Under the pieces are notes generated by a model. The model saw only the letters and a program-made list of their open reading frames with translations, did not search any database and was not told the DNA's origin. The position numbers and the translations under genes are program-made. Of a stretch of 18,457 nt of DNA, positions 8,474 through 15,914 are shown piece after piece. Positions within the stretch are counted from its first letter, which is position 1. The number at the start of each line of letters is the position of its first letter. Source of the stretch: Desulfuromonas sp. SDB (GTDB taxonomy: Bacteria > SDB-A); contig LKUE01000305.1 of assembly GCA_001412365.1 (NCBI GenBank), positions 1 to 18,457 of the forward strand. Direction: 5' to 3'.

Positions 8474-8585
8474 ATTAATATCCTCCTCTAACTTAATTTC
8501 AATTTTTGGAAATAATAAGTTCAGGGATAAATTTTGTTAAAATTAATAATATCAGATATTGAGAAAATTTCTATGAAATTTCAAC

Positions 8586-9593
8586 TTAAATTAAATCTAA
8601 ATTCAAGTAGATAAATTCTACAATTTCATCTTCTCCGTTTGTTTGGTTTGAAATTACAATTATTATTAAATCTCTTTCCGGGATGCAGGCACAATCAAAG
8701 CCAACTCCGGCATCGCTGCCCACCAGGTAATACAAATTCTGTCCATTGAATTTCTGAATGTAAATTCCCAGTCCGTAACTAATATTTTCTTTTAAATTAA
8801 CCCGGGGAGTTATCATCTGGTTTAAATAGTCCGAACTGATTATTTTATATTTAAACAATCTTTTCCAGAACTTGATCAAATCACCACTGGTTGTGTACAT
8901 CCCTCCATCTGAAGCTCCACATATAGGTATATTATATATATTCAAGGTTTTTCCATCCTCCAGATAACCCCAGGCAGTATTAAACGGTAAGCTGTTCAGG
9001 AGGGGAAATCCTGAGTCCATCATTTTATTTGGCTGCAGAATATTTTTCTCGATAAAATCTTTAAATAATTTACCCTCAATTTTTTCTATGATTATTCCCA
9101 ATAAAATATATCCTCCATTTGAATAGGAATAGCGCTGACCGGGTTTGAATTTTAACTGCTTATGCTTAAACAGAGGAAAATAATCAGAGGGAGTGGTAAG
9201 CCGGTACCAGGGAATATCCACAAAAAAATTATCAAAATCTTTTATCTGTTCTTCATCAAAGTAATCATAAATACCTGAAGTGTGAGTTAAAAGTTGTTCA
9301 ATAGTGGCATGGGGATCAATAAAACCCTGAAAATCCCGATTGATCTCTCCAACTTCAGTAGTTAATTTAAGACAACCTTTTTCCACTAAAGTTAATATAC
9401 CCAGAGCAGTGAATGTCTTGGTTCCCGAAGCAATGCCGAATCGGGTATTGATGTTGTTGGGAATTGAATTAATCCGGTCTCTGAAATTAAATCCACGGTT
9501 TACCACGAAATCATCGCCACGGGAAATAGTGATTACCCCGGAGAAACCTGTGTTTTGAGCTTTATGTTCAACAAGTTCTGAAAATTTTTTCAA
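8586..9593 (-). CDS. Beta-lactamase-fold serine hydrolase (class C/PBP4-like)
   Basis: The protein has 335 residues with no signal peptide, so it should be cytoplasmic unless mis-started. The nucleophile motif SxxK is SGTK (S56, K59), and the second motif is Y157-S158-N159 in RYSYSNGGY. The third motif, usually KTG or HxG, is represented by GSDAG (292-296). That looks like the GxDxG variant of esterase or peptidase-like members rather than true beta-lactamases. HTSGIYDY (104-111) is the usual loop of the family. Substrates of such enzymes range from D-amino peptides to esters, so no drug-resistance role is implied. The start is TTG with no clear ribosome site, 7 nt after the sixA stop, so translation may depend on coupling. 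Confidence 0.85.
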   Translation of the reverse strand: MKKFSELVEHKAQNTGFSGVITISRGDDFVVNRGFNFRDRINSIPNNINTRFGIASGTKTFTALGILTLVEKGCLKLTTEVGEINRDFQGFIDPHATIEQLLTHTSGIYDYFDEEQIKDFDNFFVDIPWYRLTTPSDYFPLFKHKQLKFKPGQRYSYSNGGYILLGIIIEKIEGKLFKDFIEKNILQPNKMMDSGFPLLNSLPFNTAWGYLEDGKTLNIYNIPICGASDGGMYTTSGDLIKFWKRLFKYKIISSDYLNQMITPRVNLKENISYGLGIYIQKFNGQNLYYLVGSDAGVGFDCACIPERDLIIIVISNQTNGEDEIVEFIYLNLDLI

Positions 9594-9600
9594 AGGAAAC

Positions 9601-10065
9601 TCAACTGCTCAAATTCTCCGGTATCATTGCCCAGTTTAAAAACCACAGGTTTTCCTGCCTTATTAAACAAACCACCCCTGAATTCTGAAAATTCACCAAC
9701 TGCAGCTGATCATCCCCGGTAAGCAGATAACTGGCAAGTTTAGTTAAATAGGGGAGATGACCCACAATCATCAAAGAGTCGGGCTCAGTGTCCAGCTGTT
9801 GGGCAATAATGCGAACATCATCCAGGGGATTTAAATCAGTTGAACTAATTAAACCCTGAGAAGGATTGAGAAAGCTGGCAAAGATCTGAGCAGTTTGTTC
9901 AGCTCTTTTCTTTCCGCTGTGGATTATCTTCTCCACAGATTCATTGATTTTGACCAGCCACTGAACAGACTTTTCGGTATCGGTCACCCCTTTTTCGGTA
10001 AGTGATCTTTCCGGATCTAATTCCTTGCTTTTGGCCTGTCCATGTTGGACCAAATATAATTTCAT
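9601..10065 (-). CDS. sixA: SixA-like histidine phosphatase
   Basis: This 154-residue member of the histidine phosphatase superfamily is closest to SixA, which removes phosphate from phosphohistidine in phosphorelays and PTS proteins. The N-terminus reads MKLYLVQHGQAKSKELDPER followed by SLTEKG, the standard SixA opening. The catalytic His is H8, but the R of the usual RHG is Q7. The second active-site histidine is in IVGHLPYL, and SGKKRAEQTA supplies the middle arginine region. I recall QHG forms in other SixA-like proteins, so the change may define a subfamily rather than damage. GGGAGG lies 5 nt before the ATG but is caught in a hairpin (10072-10105). It sits between a secreted protein gene and the serine hydrolase gene. 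Confidence 0.85.
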   Translation of the reverse strand: MKLYLVQHGQAKSKELDPERSLTEKGVTDTEKSVQWLVKINESVEKIIHSGKKRAEQTAQIFASFLNPSQGLISSTDLNPLDDVRIIAQQLDTEPDSLMIVGHLPYLTKLASYLLTGDDQLQLVNFQNSGVVCLIRQENLWFLNWAMIPENLSS

Positions 10066-10071
10066 AAAAAC

Positions 10072-10105
10072 CTCCCATGATTAACAAATCATGTAATCAT
10101 AGGAG
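10072..10105 (-). promoter_or_regulatory. 12-bp hairpin covering the sixA ribosome site, with alternative fold
   Basis: In the minus-strand RNA, CTCCTATGATTA (10105-10094) pairs with TAATCATGGGAG (10083-10072): 12 bp with one G-U and a 10-nt loop. The 3' arm holds five of the six bases of the GGGAGG ribosome site. A second copy of ATGATT lies in the loop, so a shorter 7-bp hairpin (CATGATT with AATCATG) could form instead and free most of GGGAGG. Five U residues follow before the AUG, so it could also act as a terminator or attenuator. Confidence 0.6.
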
Positions 10106-10127
10106 TTTATCATATCATATAAATAAA

Positions 10128-10493
10128 TTAAATAGTTAAATTATACAATGAAATTTCTCCAGCAGAGTCAATCTGAAAGGTCATAGTATGATCATTTGCC
10201 ACCGGGTGGATAAAGGTTATCAGCCAGATCCATTGTTCCTGTATTTCGTCATCAATTTGTTCTCCGCTCCGGTAATAATTGGTGTAGATGACTTGCTGAA
10301 TGATAAAATCTTTTAAATCTAAACTGGTTCTTTCATAGGGATTATCCCACTGGTTTAAAAAATAATCCCTGCCTAAACAAATTGCTTCTTCCACCCGGAT
10401 TTCCGGTAGGGGGATGGCTGGTCCCGCATCTGCTTGTAAAACTGAAACTAAGCTGAGCAGAAAAGTCATGATTGAAAATTGAGTTTTCAGCAT
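10128..10493 (-). CDS. Small secreted protein, function unknown
   Basis: The product has 121 residues with a clear N-terminal signal peptide (MLKTQFSIMTFLLSLVSVLQ then ADAG), probably cut after ADA, leaving about 98 residues outside the membrane. The mature part has one alpha/beta unit: a helix VEEAICLGRDYFLN, a segment DFIIQQVIYTNYYRSG, then WIWLITFIHPVA and MTFQIDSAGEISLYN. The last part has the strand and D-x-x-G-x-I turn seen in PepSY-like small exported domains, but I would not assign a family. Its ATG follows directly on the TAA of the HAD gene with AGGAG upstream, so the two are likely translated together. Confidence 0.75.
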   Translation of the reverse strand: MLKTQFSIMTFLLSLVSVLQADAGPAIPLPEIRVEEAICLGRDYFLNQWDNPYERTSLDLKDFIIQQVIYTNYYRSGEQIDDEIQEQWIWLITFIHPVANDHTMTFQIDSAGEISLYNLTI

Positions 10494-11054
10494 TTATAAC
10501 TCCTGTTTGTTTTTTTCTAAAATCCATCTAACTACATCAGATAAATTATCTCCGATATAATCAGCTATTAGTTTGACCTGTTCAATATTCCCCCTAAAAT
10601 GTCCCCATCCGGTTTTAACCATACAGCCCCTTCCCCCAAAATTTACTGCGGAAAACACATCAACCGGAGTATCTCCAATCATATACGATTTATATAAGTC
10701 AATGTCCAGTTTATCTACAGCCTGATTAAACAGAAAAGTATGAGGTTTGGCACATTTACATTTTTCCCTGACTAAATGAGGACATAGATAAGGCCCCTGT
10801 AAATAAGCTCCTTGCTGTTCTGCCCTTTCAGTAAATAATTTAAACCAGTGGTAAAATTCTTCAGAAGTAAAATACCCTTTGGCAATTCTGGATTGAACAG
10901 TGATTACCGGGGTCAAATAACCCGCATTGTTTAATTTAGCAATTGATTCCAAGGAACCGGGAATAATATTTAATTCATCTAACCGGTTCACTTGTACCGG
11001 TTCAACCAAGGTTCCGTTTAAATCTAAAAACACAGCTTTATTGAAAATTTTCAT
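10494..11054 (-). CDS. GmhB-like HAD (IIIA) phosphatase homologue with altered active site
   Basis: This 186-residue protein matches the plan of heptose-bisphosphate or histidinol-phosphate phosphatases. The zinc-loop ligands are all present: C91, H93, C99 and C101, in CPHLVREKCKC. A lysine follows at K103 (CAKP), and the final HAD motif is GDTPVD (127-132). The catalytic DxDGT is DLNGT: D11, the phosphoryl-accepting Asp, is kept, while the second Asp, the usual acid/base, is N13. The next motif, TNQSGI in GmhB, is TVQSRI here. Phosphatase activity may therefore be weak or changed. The gene begins 20 nt after selB and its stop abuts the secreted protein's start, placing it in the sel operon. 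No heptose pathway gene is nearby. Confidence 0.82.
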   Translation of the reverse strand: MKIFNKAVFLDLNGTLVEPVQVNRLDELNIIPGSLESIAKLNNAGYLTPVITVQSRIAKGYFTSEEFYHWFKLFTERAEQQGAYLQGPYLCPHLVREKCKCAKPHTFLFNQAVDKLDIDLYKSYMIGDTPVDVFSAVNFGGRGCMVKTGWGHFRGNIEQVKLIADYIGDNLSDVVRWILEKNKQEL

Positions 11055-11074
11055 GTTCGATAGGGATATTAAAT

Positions 11075-13030
11075 CTACTGATAATCATCTAATTTAGCTT
11101 TGTTCAGAAAACGGTAGTCTCCGGAGCGGATAGTTAATTTTTCTGAATCAAACTGGCTAAACAGCAATAAACAGATTTTACGGTTTCCTTTAATCAGATC
11201 TCTGAATTCAGCTACGGTAATTCCTTTCTGGCTTTTTTTTAAATAGTCAATAAGCATCTTTCGCGATTTATTCACAACTTCTGATGATATAAATTTATCT
11301 TCGATTTTATATAACTTCCCCCCATCGGTAAGATACTTTAAAATTTGATTTAGATCTTTTAAACTGATTCCTCTGCTTTCACAGCTTTGCTTTAAATCAG
11401 CAGTAACTGGAGTTTTCATATCACATTGGCGGAAATATTCCTCTACCAAATCAATATCCTTCTGCCTGTTATTATCTAAGTGATGCTCTTCGCAGGGAAA
11501 AGACCAGCTTTCATCAGGATGTTTTTCAATAATCCCCTGCTTGGTCAAATCCTCCAGCAGATACTGAAGAACTTTAAAAATTAAACTTTTTTGATCAATT
11601 TTCAAATATTTTAGAATTTCCTTGATCTGGGGTCCCCGGTTCAAGATGGGATTTTCTTTGGTAAATGATTTTACTGTTTTTTTCAACGATGATTTAAGGT
11701 TTAGAAAATCAGAGGTAGAAATAAAAATTTTGCGGGGAGATACTTCCACCAACTTAATATCCTCGGGGAGATACCCCGGGGAAAGTTCTTCCAGCTGCTG
11801 GAGGGGGATATTGGTCAGATTGGAAATATCATCAATGGTTAGAGGGAGAGGAGACTTTCTAACCTGAGCGGCAACTATTTCCGATAACTCTCCGGTGGCA
11901 ATTTTTTGAATCTCCCGGATCAACTTATCCGGTCTTCTGCGGTGATGAAGAGGTGAGATATCTAAAATCTCTCCACCTCCCAGGGTTCTATCGCTGGAAG
12001 TATTGCGGATCACGTATTTATCCCCCGGCTGCAAAACCGCTGGTTTTTCCAGATGTATCTGCACCAGGGCATCTTCTTCGTTATTTAACTCATTTCGATC
12101 CAACAGATGAATTTTAGCCTGATGTTCATAAGTCCCGGTATGGAAGATAACCTGGGTCCAAATTTTAAAATACCCCACTTCATTAAAAAGTCTTAATTTT
12201 GCATCAATCATGGAGGTTGAATTCATTATTTCACCGGAGATCACCATCCCCCGGGAAAAATCAGAACGGTCCAACCCTACTAAATTTAAGGCAGCTCGGT
12301 CTCCTCCCTGAACTTTATCTACTTTTTCCCCATGTTTTTCTATTCTCCTCACCCTTAACTCCTTTGACTTGCTGGGAAGCAGATAGACTTTCTGATCGGT
12401 ACAGATTTTACCGCTGAGAACCGATCCATTAACTACTGTGCCAAAACCTTTTACAGTGAAGATTCTATCAATATACATCCTGAATATTCCCCGGTCTGAC
12501 CTGGTTTTAAGATGGTTGGATAATTTATCCAGTTTGGTCATCAACTGATCAATCCCCTTTCCTGTTTTTGCAGAAACCTCCACTACCGGCGCTTTTTCCA
12601 AAAAAGTGCCTTTGATGAATTCAGCTACATCCTCCCTGGCTATGGCTAAGCTGTCCTCATCAACCAGATCAATTTTAGTCATCACCACCACACCCTGGTT
12701 AACTCCCAGCACTTCCAGTATCTGAAGGTGTTCTACAGTTTGAGGCATAATTCCGCTGTCTGCGGCAATAACCATCATCACCATATCTATACCGCTGGCT
12801 CCTCCCACCATGGTATGCACAAAATCCTTGTGTCCGGGAACATCAATAATGCCCACGCTGTTGCCGGAGGCAAGGTTAATATGACTGAAACCGAGATGGA
12901 TGGTTATTCCCCGTTTCTTTTCTTCCTGGTGGGTATCACAATCATAACCGGTGAGGGCTTTAATTAAAGTAGTCTTTCCGTGGTCAATATGACCAGCCGT
13001 TCCCAGAATTAAGTGCTTAGGATTATTCAT
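11075..13030 (-). CDS. selB: Selenocysteine-specific elongation factor SelB
   Basis: SelB carries selenocysteyl-tRNA to the ribosome at UGA codons marked by a SECIS hairpin. The GTPase domain has GHIDHGKT (13-20), the switch I region KKRGITIHLGF, DVPGH (63-67) and TKID (118-121). GITIHLGF and DVPGHKDFVHTMVGGASG are typical of SelB rather than EF-Tu. The EF-Tu-like domains 2-3 extend to about residue 370. The remainder, to residue 651, should hold the winged-helix domains that bind the SECIS, for example VAEFRDLIKGNRKICLLLFS near the end. Total length is close to bacterial SelB (E. coli 614). It starts 5 nt after the selA stop, so the two are surely co-transcribed. The gene appears intact. Confidence 0.96.
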   Translation of the reverse strand: MNNPKHLILGTAGHIDHGKTTLIKALTGYDCDTHQEEKKRGITIHLGFSHINLASGNSVGIIDVPGHKDFVHTMVGGASGIDMVMMVIAADSGIMPQTVEHLQILEVLGVNQGVVVMTKIDLVDEDSLAIAREDVAEFIKGTFLEKAPVVEVSAKTGKGIDQLMTKLDKLSNHLKTRSDRGIFRMYIDRIFTVKGFGTVVNGSVLSGKICTDQKVYLLPSKSKELRVRRIEKHGEKVDKVQGGDRAALNLVGLDRSDFSRGMVISGEIMNSTSMIDAKLRLFNEVGYFKIWTQVIFHTGTYEHQAKIHLLDRNELNNEEDALVQIHLEKPAVLQPGDKYVIRNTSSDRTLGGGEILDISPLHHRRRPDKLIREIQKIATGELSEIVAAQVRKSPLPLTIDDISNLTNIPLQQLEELSPGYLPEDIKLVEVSPRKIFISTSDFLNLKSSLKKTVKSFTKENPILNRGPQIKEILKYLKIDQKSLIFKVLQYLLEDLTKQGIIEKHPDESWSFPCEEHHLDNNRQKDIDLVEEYFRQCDMKTPVTADLKQSCESRGISLKDLNQILKYLTDGGKLYKIEDKFISSEVVNKSRKMLIDYLKKSQKGITVAEFRDLIKGNRKICLLLFSQFDSEKLTIRSGDYRFLNKAKLDDYQ

Positions 13031-13035
13031 GATGT

Positions 13036-14424
13036 TTACTTGATTAATATTGACAGCTGCTCTGCGATATAAGCGGTTTGCTCATCGGATAAAGTGTAGA
13101 CATCAAACATCAATTCCCCTTTCCTGATAAAACCGACAACGGGGACATCTAATTTCAACAAATCAGCGAATATTTTATCTGCCAGTTTTTCACCAGTGGA
13201 TGGTTCAACCAGCTTAACTGCAATGCTTTCCACTTCTTTTCCGGGAAGGGCTCCACCCCCCGCTCTGGCTTTACTGGATACTATCTCCGAGTCAATATCA
13301 TATTTTTTCAACTGCTGCTTAAATAATCCAGCTCTTTTTTCCAGCTGCTCCCTGGTTTGTTTGAACATCTGTTTAATAGGTATATTTTCCAGATCAGCTT
13401 CATTCCCGGAGTAAAAACTTAAGGTACTGGTCAAGGCGGAAATAGTCAGTTTTCCCACTCTCAACGCTCTTTTCAGGGGAGCTTTTTTCAGTACTTTAAG
13501 ATATTTCTGCTTACCCACGATGATACCCGATTGAGGACCTCCTAATAATTTATCCCCGCTAAATGACACAATATCAACACCTTCCTCTATTGCCGTTTTC
13601 ACATCCGGCTCCAGATTAAGATATTGATCTGCGGTAGGATATAGATAACCTGATCCGATGTCGTAGAGCAGGGGGAGATTACTCTGCAGGGATAGATTTA
13701 CCAGTTGTTTAACCGATACTTCCTTGGAAAAACCCTGAATTGAATAGTTGGATTTATGAACTTTTATGATCATGGCGGTATTTTCATTTACTGCCTGCTG
13801 GTAGTCGTACAAATGGGTTTTATTGGTTGTGCCCACTTCCACCATCACTGCCCCCGAGGCTGAAAATATCTCCGGCATCCTGAAGGAACCTCCAATTTCC
13901 ACCAATTCCCCCCGGGAGATAATTACTTCTTTTCCCCGGGCTAAGCTGTGCAGAGTCAGCAGTACCGCAGCAGCATTATTGTTTACTATCACTACATCTT
14001 CAGCTCCGGTGAGATATTTTAAAAGTTCTCCGATATGGTGGTCGCGTTTTCCCCGGGTGCCTTTGCTTAAATCAAATTCCAGATTGGAATAACCGGAAGC
14101 AATATTGACCATGTTTTCTAAAACTTTAAGACCCAGGGGCGATCTGCCCAGATTGGTATGGACTACTGTCCCGGTGGCATTGATTACCTTGGTCAAAGTT
14201 GATGATTTTAATTTATGAATTTTGTGTTGAATTCCCCTGATAATATCTGATACTTCCACTTCCTGTTTCTGGTTGACAATCAGATTTCTAAATTTATCTA
14301 ATTCCTCCCGGATTACTGAGATTAAAATCATCCGGTTGGTTTTGCCTGACAATTCAACAATTTCGGGGAAATTGAGAATTTTATCCACACTGGGGATGTT
14401 CTTTAAATATTTTGAATTTTCCAT
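13036..14424 (-). CDS. selA: L-seryl-tRNA(Sec) selenium transferase SelA
   Basis: This PLP enzyme converts Ser-tRNA(Sec) to Sec-tRNA(Sec) using selenophosphate. Its 462 residues equal the usual SelA length. The conserved INATGTVVHTNLGRSPL stands at 81-97, and the PLP lysine is K292 in SFSGDKLLGGPQSG. RAGGGALPG and the C-terminal VVGFIRKGELMFDV are also family signatures. The ATG begins only 12 nt after the 3' end of the tRNA-Sec gene, leaving no room for a normal ribosome site except a GAG that overlaps the tRNA's last base. selB follows after 5 nt. selD, the selenophosphate synthetase gene, is not in the window and must be elsewhere for the pathway to work. Confidence 0.97.
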   Translation of the reverse strand: MENSKYLKNIPSVDKILNFPEIVELSGKTNRMILISVIREELDKFRNLIVNQKQEVEVSDIIRGIQHKIHKLKSSTLTKVINATGTVVHTNLGRSPLGLKVLENMVNIASGYSNLEFDLSKGTRGKRDHHIGELLKYLTGAEDVVIVNNNAAAVLLTLHSLARGKEVIISRGELVEIGGSFRMPEIFSASGAVMVEVGTTNKTHLYDYQQAVNENTAMIIKVHKSNYSIQGFSKEVSVKQLVNLSLQSNLPLLYDIGSGYLYPTADQYLNLEPDVKTAIEEGVDIVSFSGDKLLGGPQSGIIVGKQKYLKVLKKAPLKRALRVGKLTISALTSTLSFYSGNEADLENIPIKQMFKQTREQLEKRAGLFKQQLKKYDIDSEIVSSKARAGGGALPGKEVESIAVKLVEPSTGEKLADKIFADLLKLDVPVVGFIRKGELMFDVYTLSDEQTAYIAEQLSILIK

Positions 14425-14436
14425 AATAGTTAAACT

Positions 14437-14528
14437 CAGAGAGGGCAGGAATCGAACCTGCCACGGGCGGTATTATCCGTCCGCTACTGGTTTTGAAGAC
14501 CAGCTGAACCACCAGATTCATCCTCTCC
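14437..14528 (-). tRNA. selC: tRNA-Sec (anticodon UCA)
   Basis: The 92-nt cloverleaf reads the UGA codon. I fold a 7-bp acceptor stem (GGAGAGG with CCTCTCT, first pair G-U) and a 6-bp D stem with 4-nt loop (TGAATC, TGGT, GGTTCA), a hallmark of tRNA-Sec. The anticodon stem is CTGGT/ACCAG with loop CTTCAAA (anticodon TCA; complement at 14494-14496). A long variable arm pairs GCGGACGG with CCGCCCGT apart from one mismatch. The T arm is GCAGG, TTCGATT, CCTGC. The base after the acceptor is G73; CCA is not encoded. Bacterial tRNA-Sec usually has an 8-bp acceptor stem, so the 7-bp fold is slightly unusual. It heads the selC-selA-selB operon. Confidence 0.95.
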
Positions 14529-14543
14529 TCAAATTGATACTAT

Positions 14544-14572
14544 AAATTATTTTAAGCGATGATATAAGTCAA
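14544..14572 (-). promoter_or_regulatory. Promoter of the selC-selA-selB operon
   Basis: On the minus strand, TTGACT (14567-14572) and TAATTT (14544-14549) are separated by 17 nt. The transcript would start roughly 8 nt before the mature tRNA, a normal distance for a tRNA gene. Confidence 0.6.
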
Positions 14573-14624
14573 GTTATTATTAGCATTACTCTAACCTTTA
14601 GCCCTGCTTTTATAAAAACTTGAC
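14568..14624. repeat. 8-bp dyad overlapping both divergent -35 boxes
   Basis: GTCAAGTT (14568-14575) and AACTTGAC (14617-14624) are perfect inverted copies, 41 nt apart. Each overlaps the -35 box of one divergent promoter. Five of the eight bases are simply the -35 consensus, so a shared operator is only a possibility. Confidence 0.3.
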
Positions 14625-14647
14625 ATTTAAACCTAAGCCCTTAATAT
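14620..14647 (+). promoter_or_regulatory. Promoter of the UGA-interrupted secreted protein gene
   Basis: A perfect TTGACA (14620-14625) is followed after 16 nt by TAATAT (14642-14647). A start about 8 nt downstream would give a leader of about 50 nt to the ATG at 14706, which has GGAGGGTG just upstream. Confidence 0.6.
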
Positions 14648-14705
14648 AAATAAATTGTTAGCTTTTTAGTATAACATTAAATTTTTCAGATAACCGGAGG
14701 GTGAT

Positions 14706-15902
14706 ATGACTATTTCAGCAGCACTGCTGGCAATTTTCCTCATGGGGAACTTGATATGTCCAAACGGTCAAAATATTGGCAACAGCGATATTTTATCTAA
14801 AAATCCCCATATGAACAATAATCTTTGGACTGGTTTTTCCAACAACGGAGATATTGGAACCAATGTTGGTCCCTCTTTTGAATTCCCCGGAGGATCGGGA
14901 AAAAATTACTTATTCCAGGGATCTATCGGTGTAGGTTTTATCAACGGGAACGACACGGTGGTAGTGTCAACCCAACTTTGTTGAGGAGGGTTGTCCGAAT
15001 GGACAGTCTCCCACAGTTCGTGGGAATGGGTCAATGACTCTTTGTATAGAAGTTTTTACCGATTCAACGATGTCATGCACGCCACCGGCTTGGTGGTGGA
15101 ACGCTGTGGCTATTCCTGGTCTCAAACTGCAAATCAGAATTTTTTAGTTTTTGTTCACCACATAATTAACAATTCCAAGGCGGATTATCAAAACGTATAC
15201 CTGTCCATGTATCTGGATCTGGATATGCCCAGCACATCTTATTCCAATGATCTGGCTGATTATGTGGATTCCCTTAATTTAATTTATCAGATTGATAATG
15301 AAGCGGATTCAGTGAGGATAGGGATGAAAATTCTCAATCCTACCTGCGCTCAGGGGCTGCATTTTATCAATTACAATACCACTCCGGAAACTGACGGGGA
15401 GTATTATAATTTAATTATCCATACTAACACCAATCCTACTCCTCCCACCACGCCCATGGATTATAAAATATTGTTATGTACCGGTCCCTATGTTTTAAAT
15501 GCCGGGGATACCATTGATTTTGCCATAGGTACAGTTGCCGGAGTGGGGGTGGATGATTTGGTGAACAATGCCCAAGCTATGCAGGCGGCATATGACACCC
15601 TGGCTACGGCTGTACAGGAGCCGCCGGCAGCAGTTTTACCCGGCGATAATAGGGTAAATTTTGCCCCCAATATATCTTCAGGGGTATTCAGTTGTTCATT
15701 TAATTTGCCTATTAGTTCAAATTATCAAATTGAAATATTTGACCTCCAGGGAAGAAAAGTAAAAGACTTTGGGATTCTGAAAGGGCAACAAGGTATTAAT
15801 TCATTGAATATTGATCTTTCCGGATTAGAACAGGGTATTTACTTTGCAAAAATAAATACCCCTTACTTCAATTCCAACAATCGTCTGATTTTAATTAAAT
15901 AG
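14706..15902 (+). CDS. Exported sorting-domain protein interrupted by in-frame UGA (candidate selenoprotein)
   Basis: A good ribosome site (GGAGG, 5 nt spacing) and promoter lead into a hydrophobic N-terminus (MTISAALLAIFLMGNLIC) that looks like a signal peptide without the usual lysines. The frame stops at UGA 14982-14984 (codon 93) and stays open in the same frame to 15902, giving 398 residues if the UGA is read. The part before the UGA (FPGGSGKNYLFQGSIGVGFI, then NGNDTVVVST) and the part after it (NQNFLVFVHHIINNSKADYQ, then NVYLSMYLDLDM) look to me like successive pieces of one family of FCB exported proteins. The last 65 residues (IEIFDLQGRKVKDFGILKG to the end) are a type IX secretion sorting module. 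A restart at the TTG at 14991 is unlikely, as AGGAGG would be 1 nt away. The alternatives are selenocysteine or a nonsense mutation (pseudogene). Confidence 0.7.
14982..15025 (+). promoter_or_regulatory. UGA followed by two hairpins, candidate bacterial SECIS
   Basis: After UGA (14982-14984), GGAG+GTTGTCC pairs with GGACAGT+CTCC around a GAAT loop, with one bulged G (14985-15011, 11 pairs). A second hairpin, TCCCAC, AGTTC, GTGGGA (15009-15025), has its loop 30 nt after the UGA with G as second loop base. That agrees with the known bacterial SECIS rule of a loop 16-37 nt away and a G in the first two loop bases. The outer part of the first stem and the second stem exclude each other. Confidence 0.45.
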
Positions 15903-15914
15903 TATCTCTGATCA

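Noticed and set aside
14991-15902. A separate gene starting at TTG 14991 after the UGA
   Set aside because: The AGGAGG lies only 1 nt from the TTG. The product would have no signal peptide although it ends in a sorting domain, and it continues the frame and apparent family of the upstream part.
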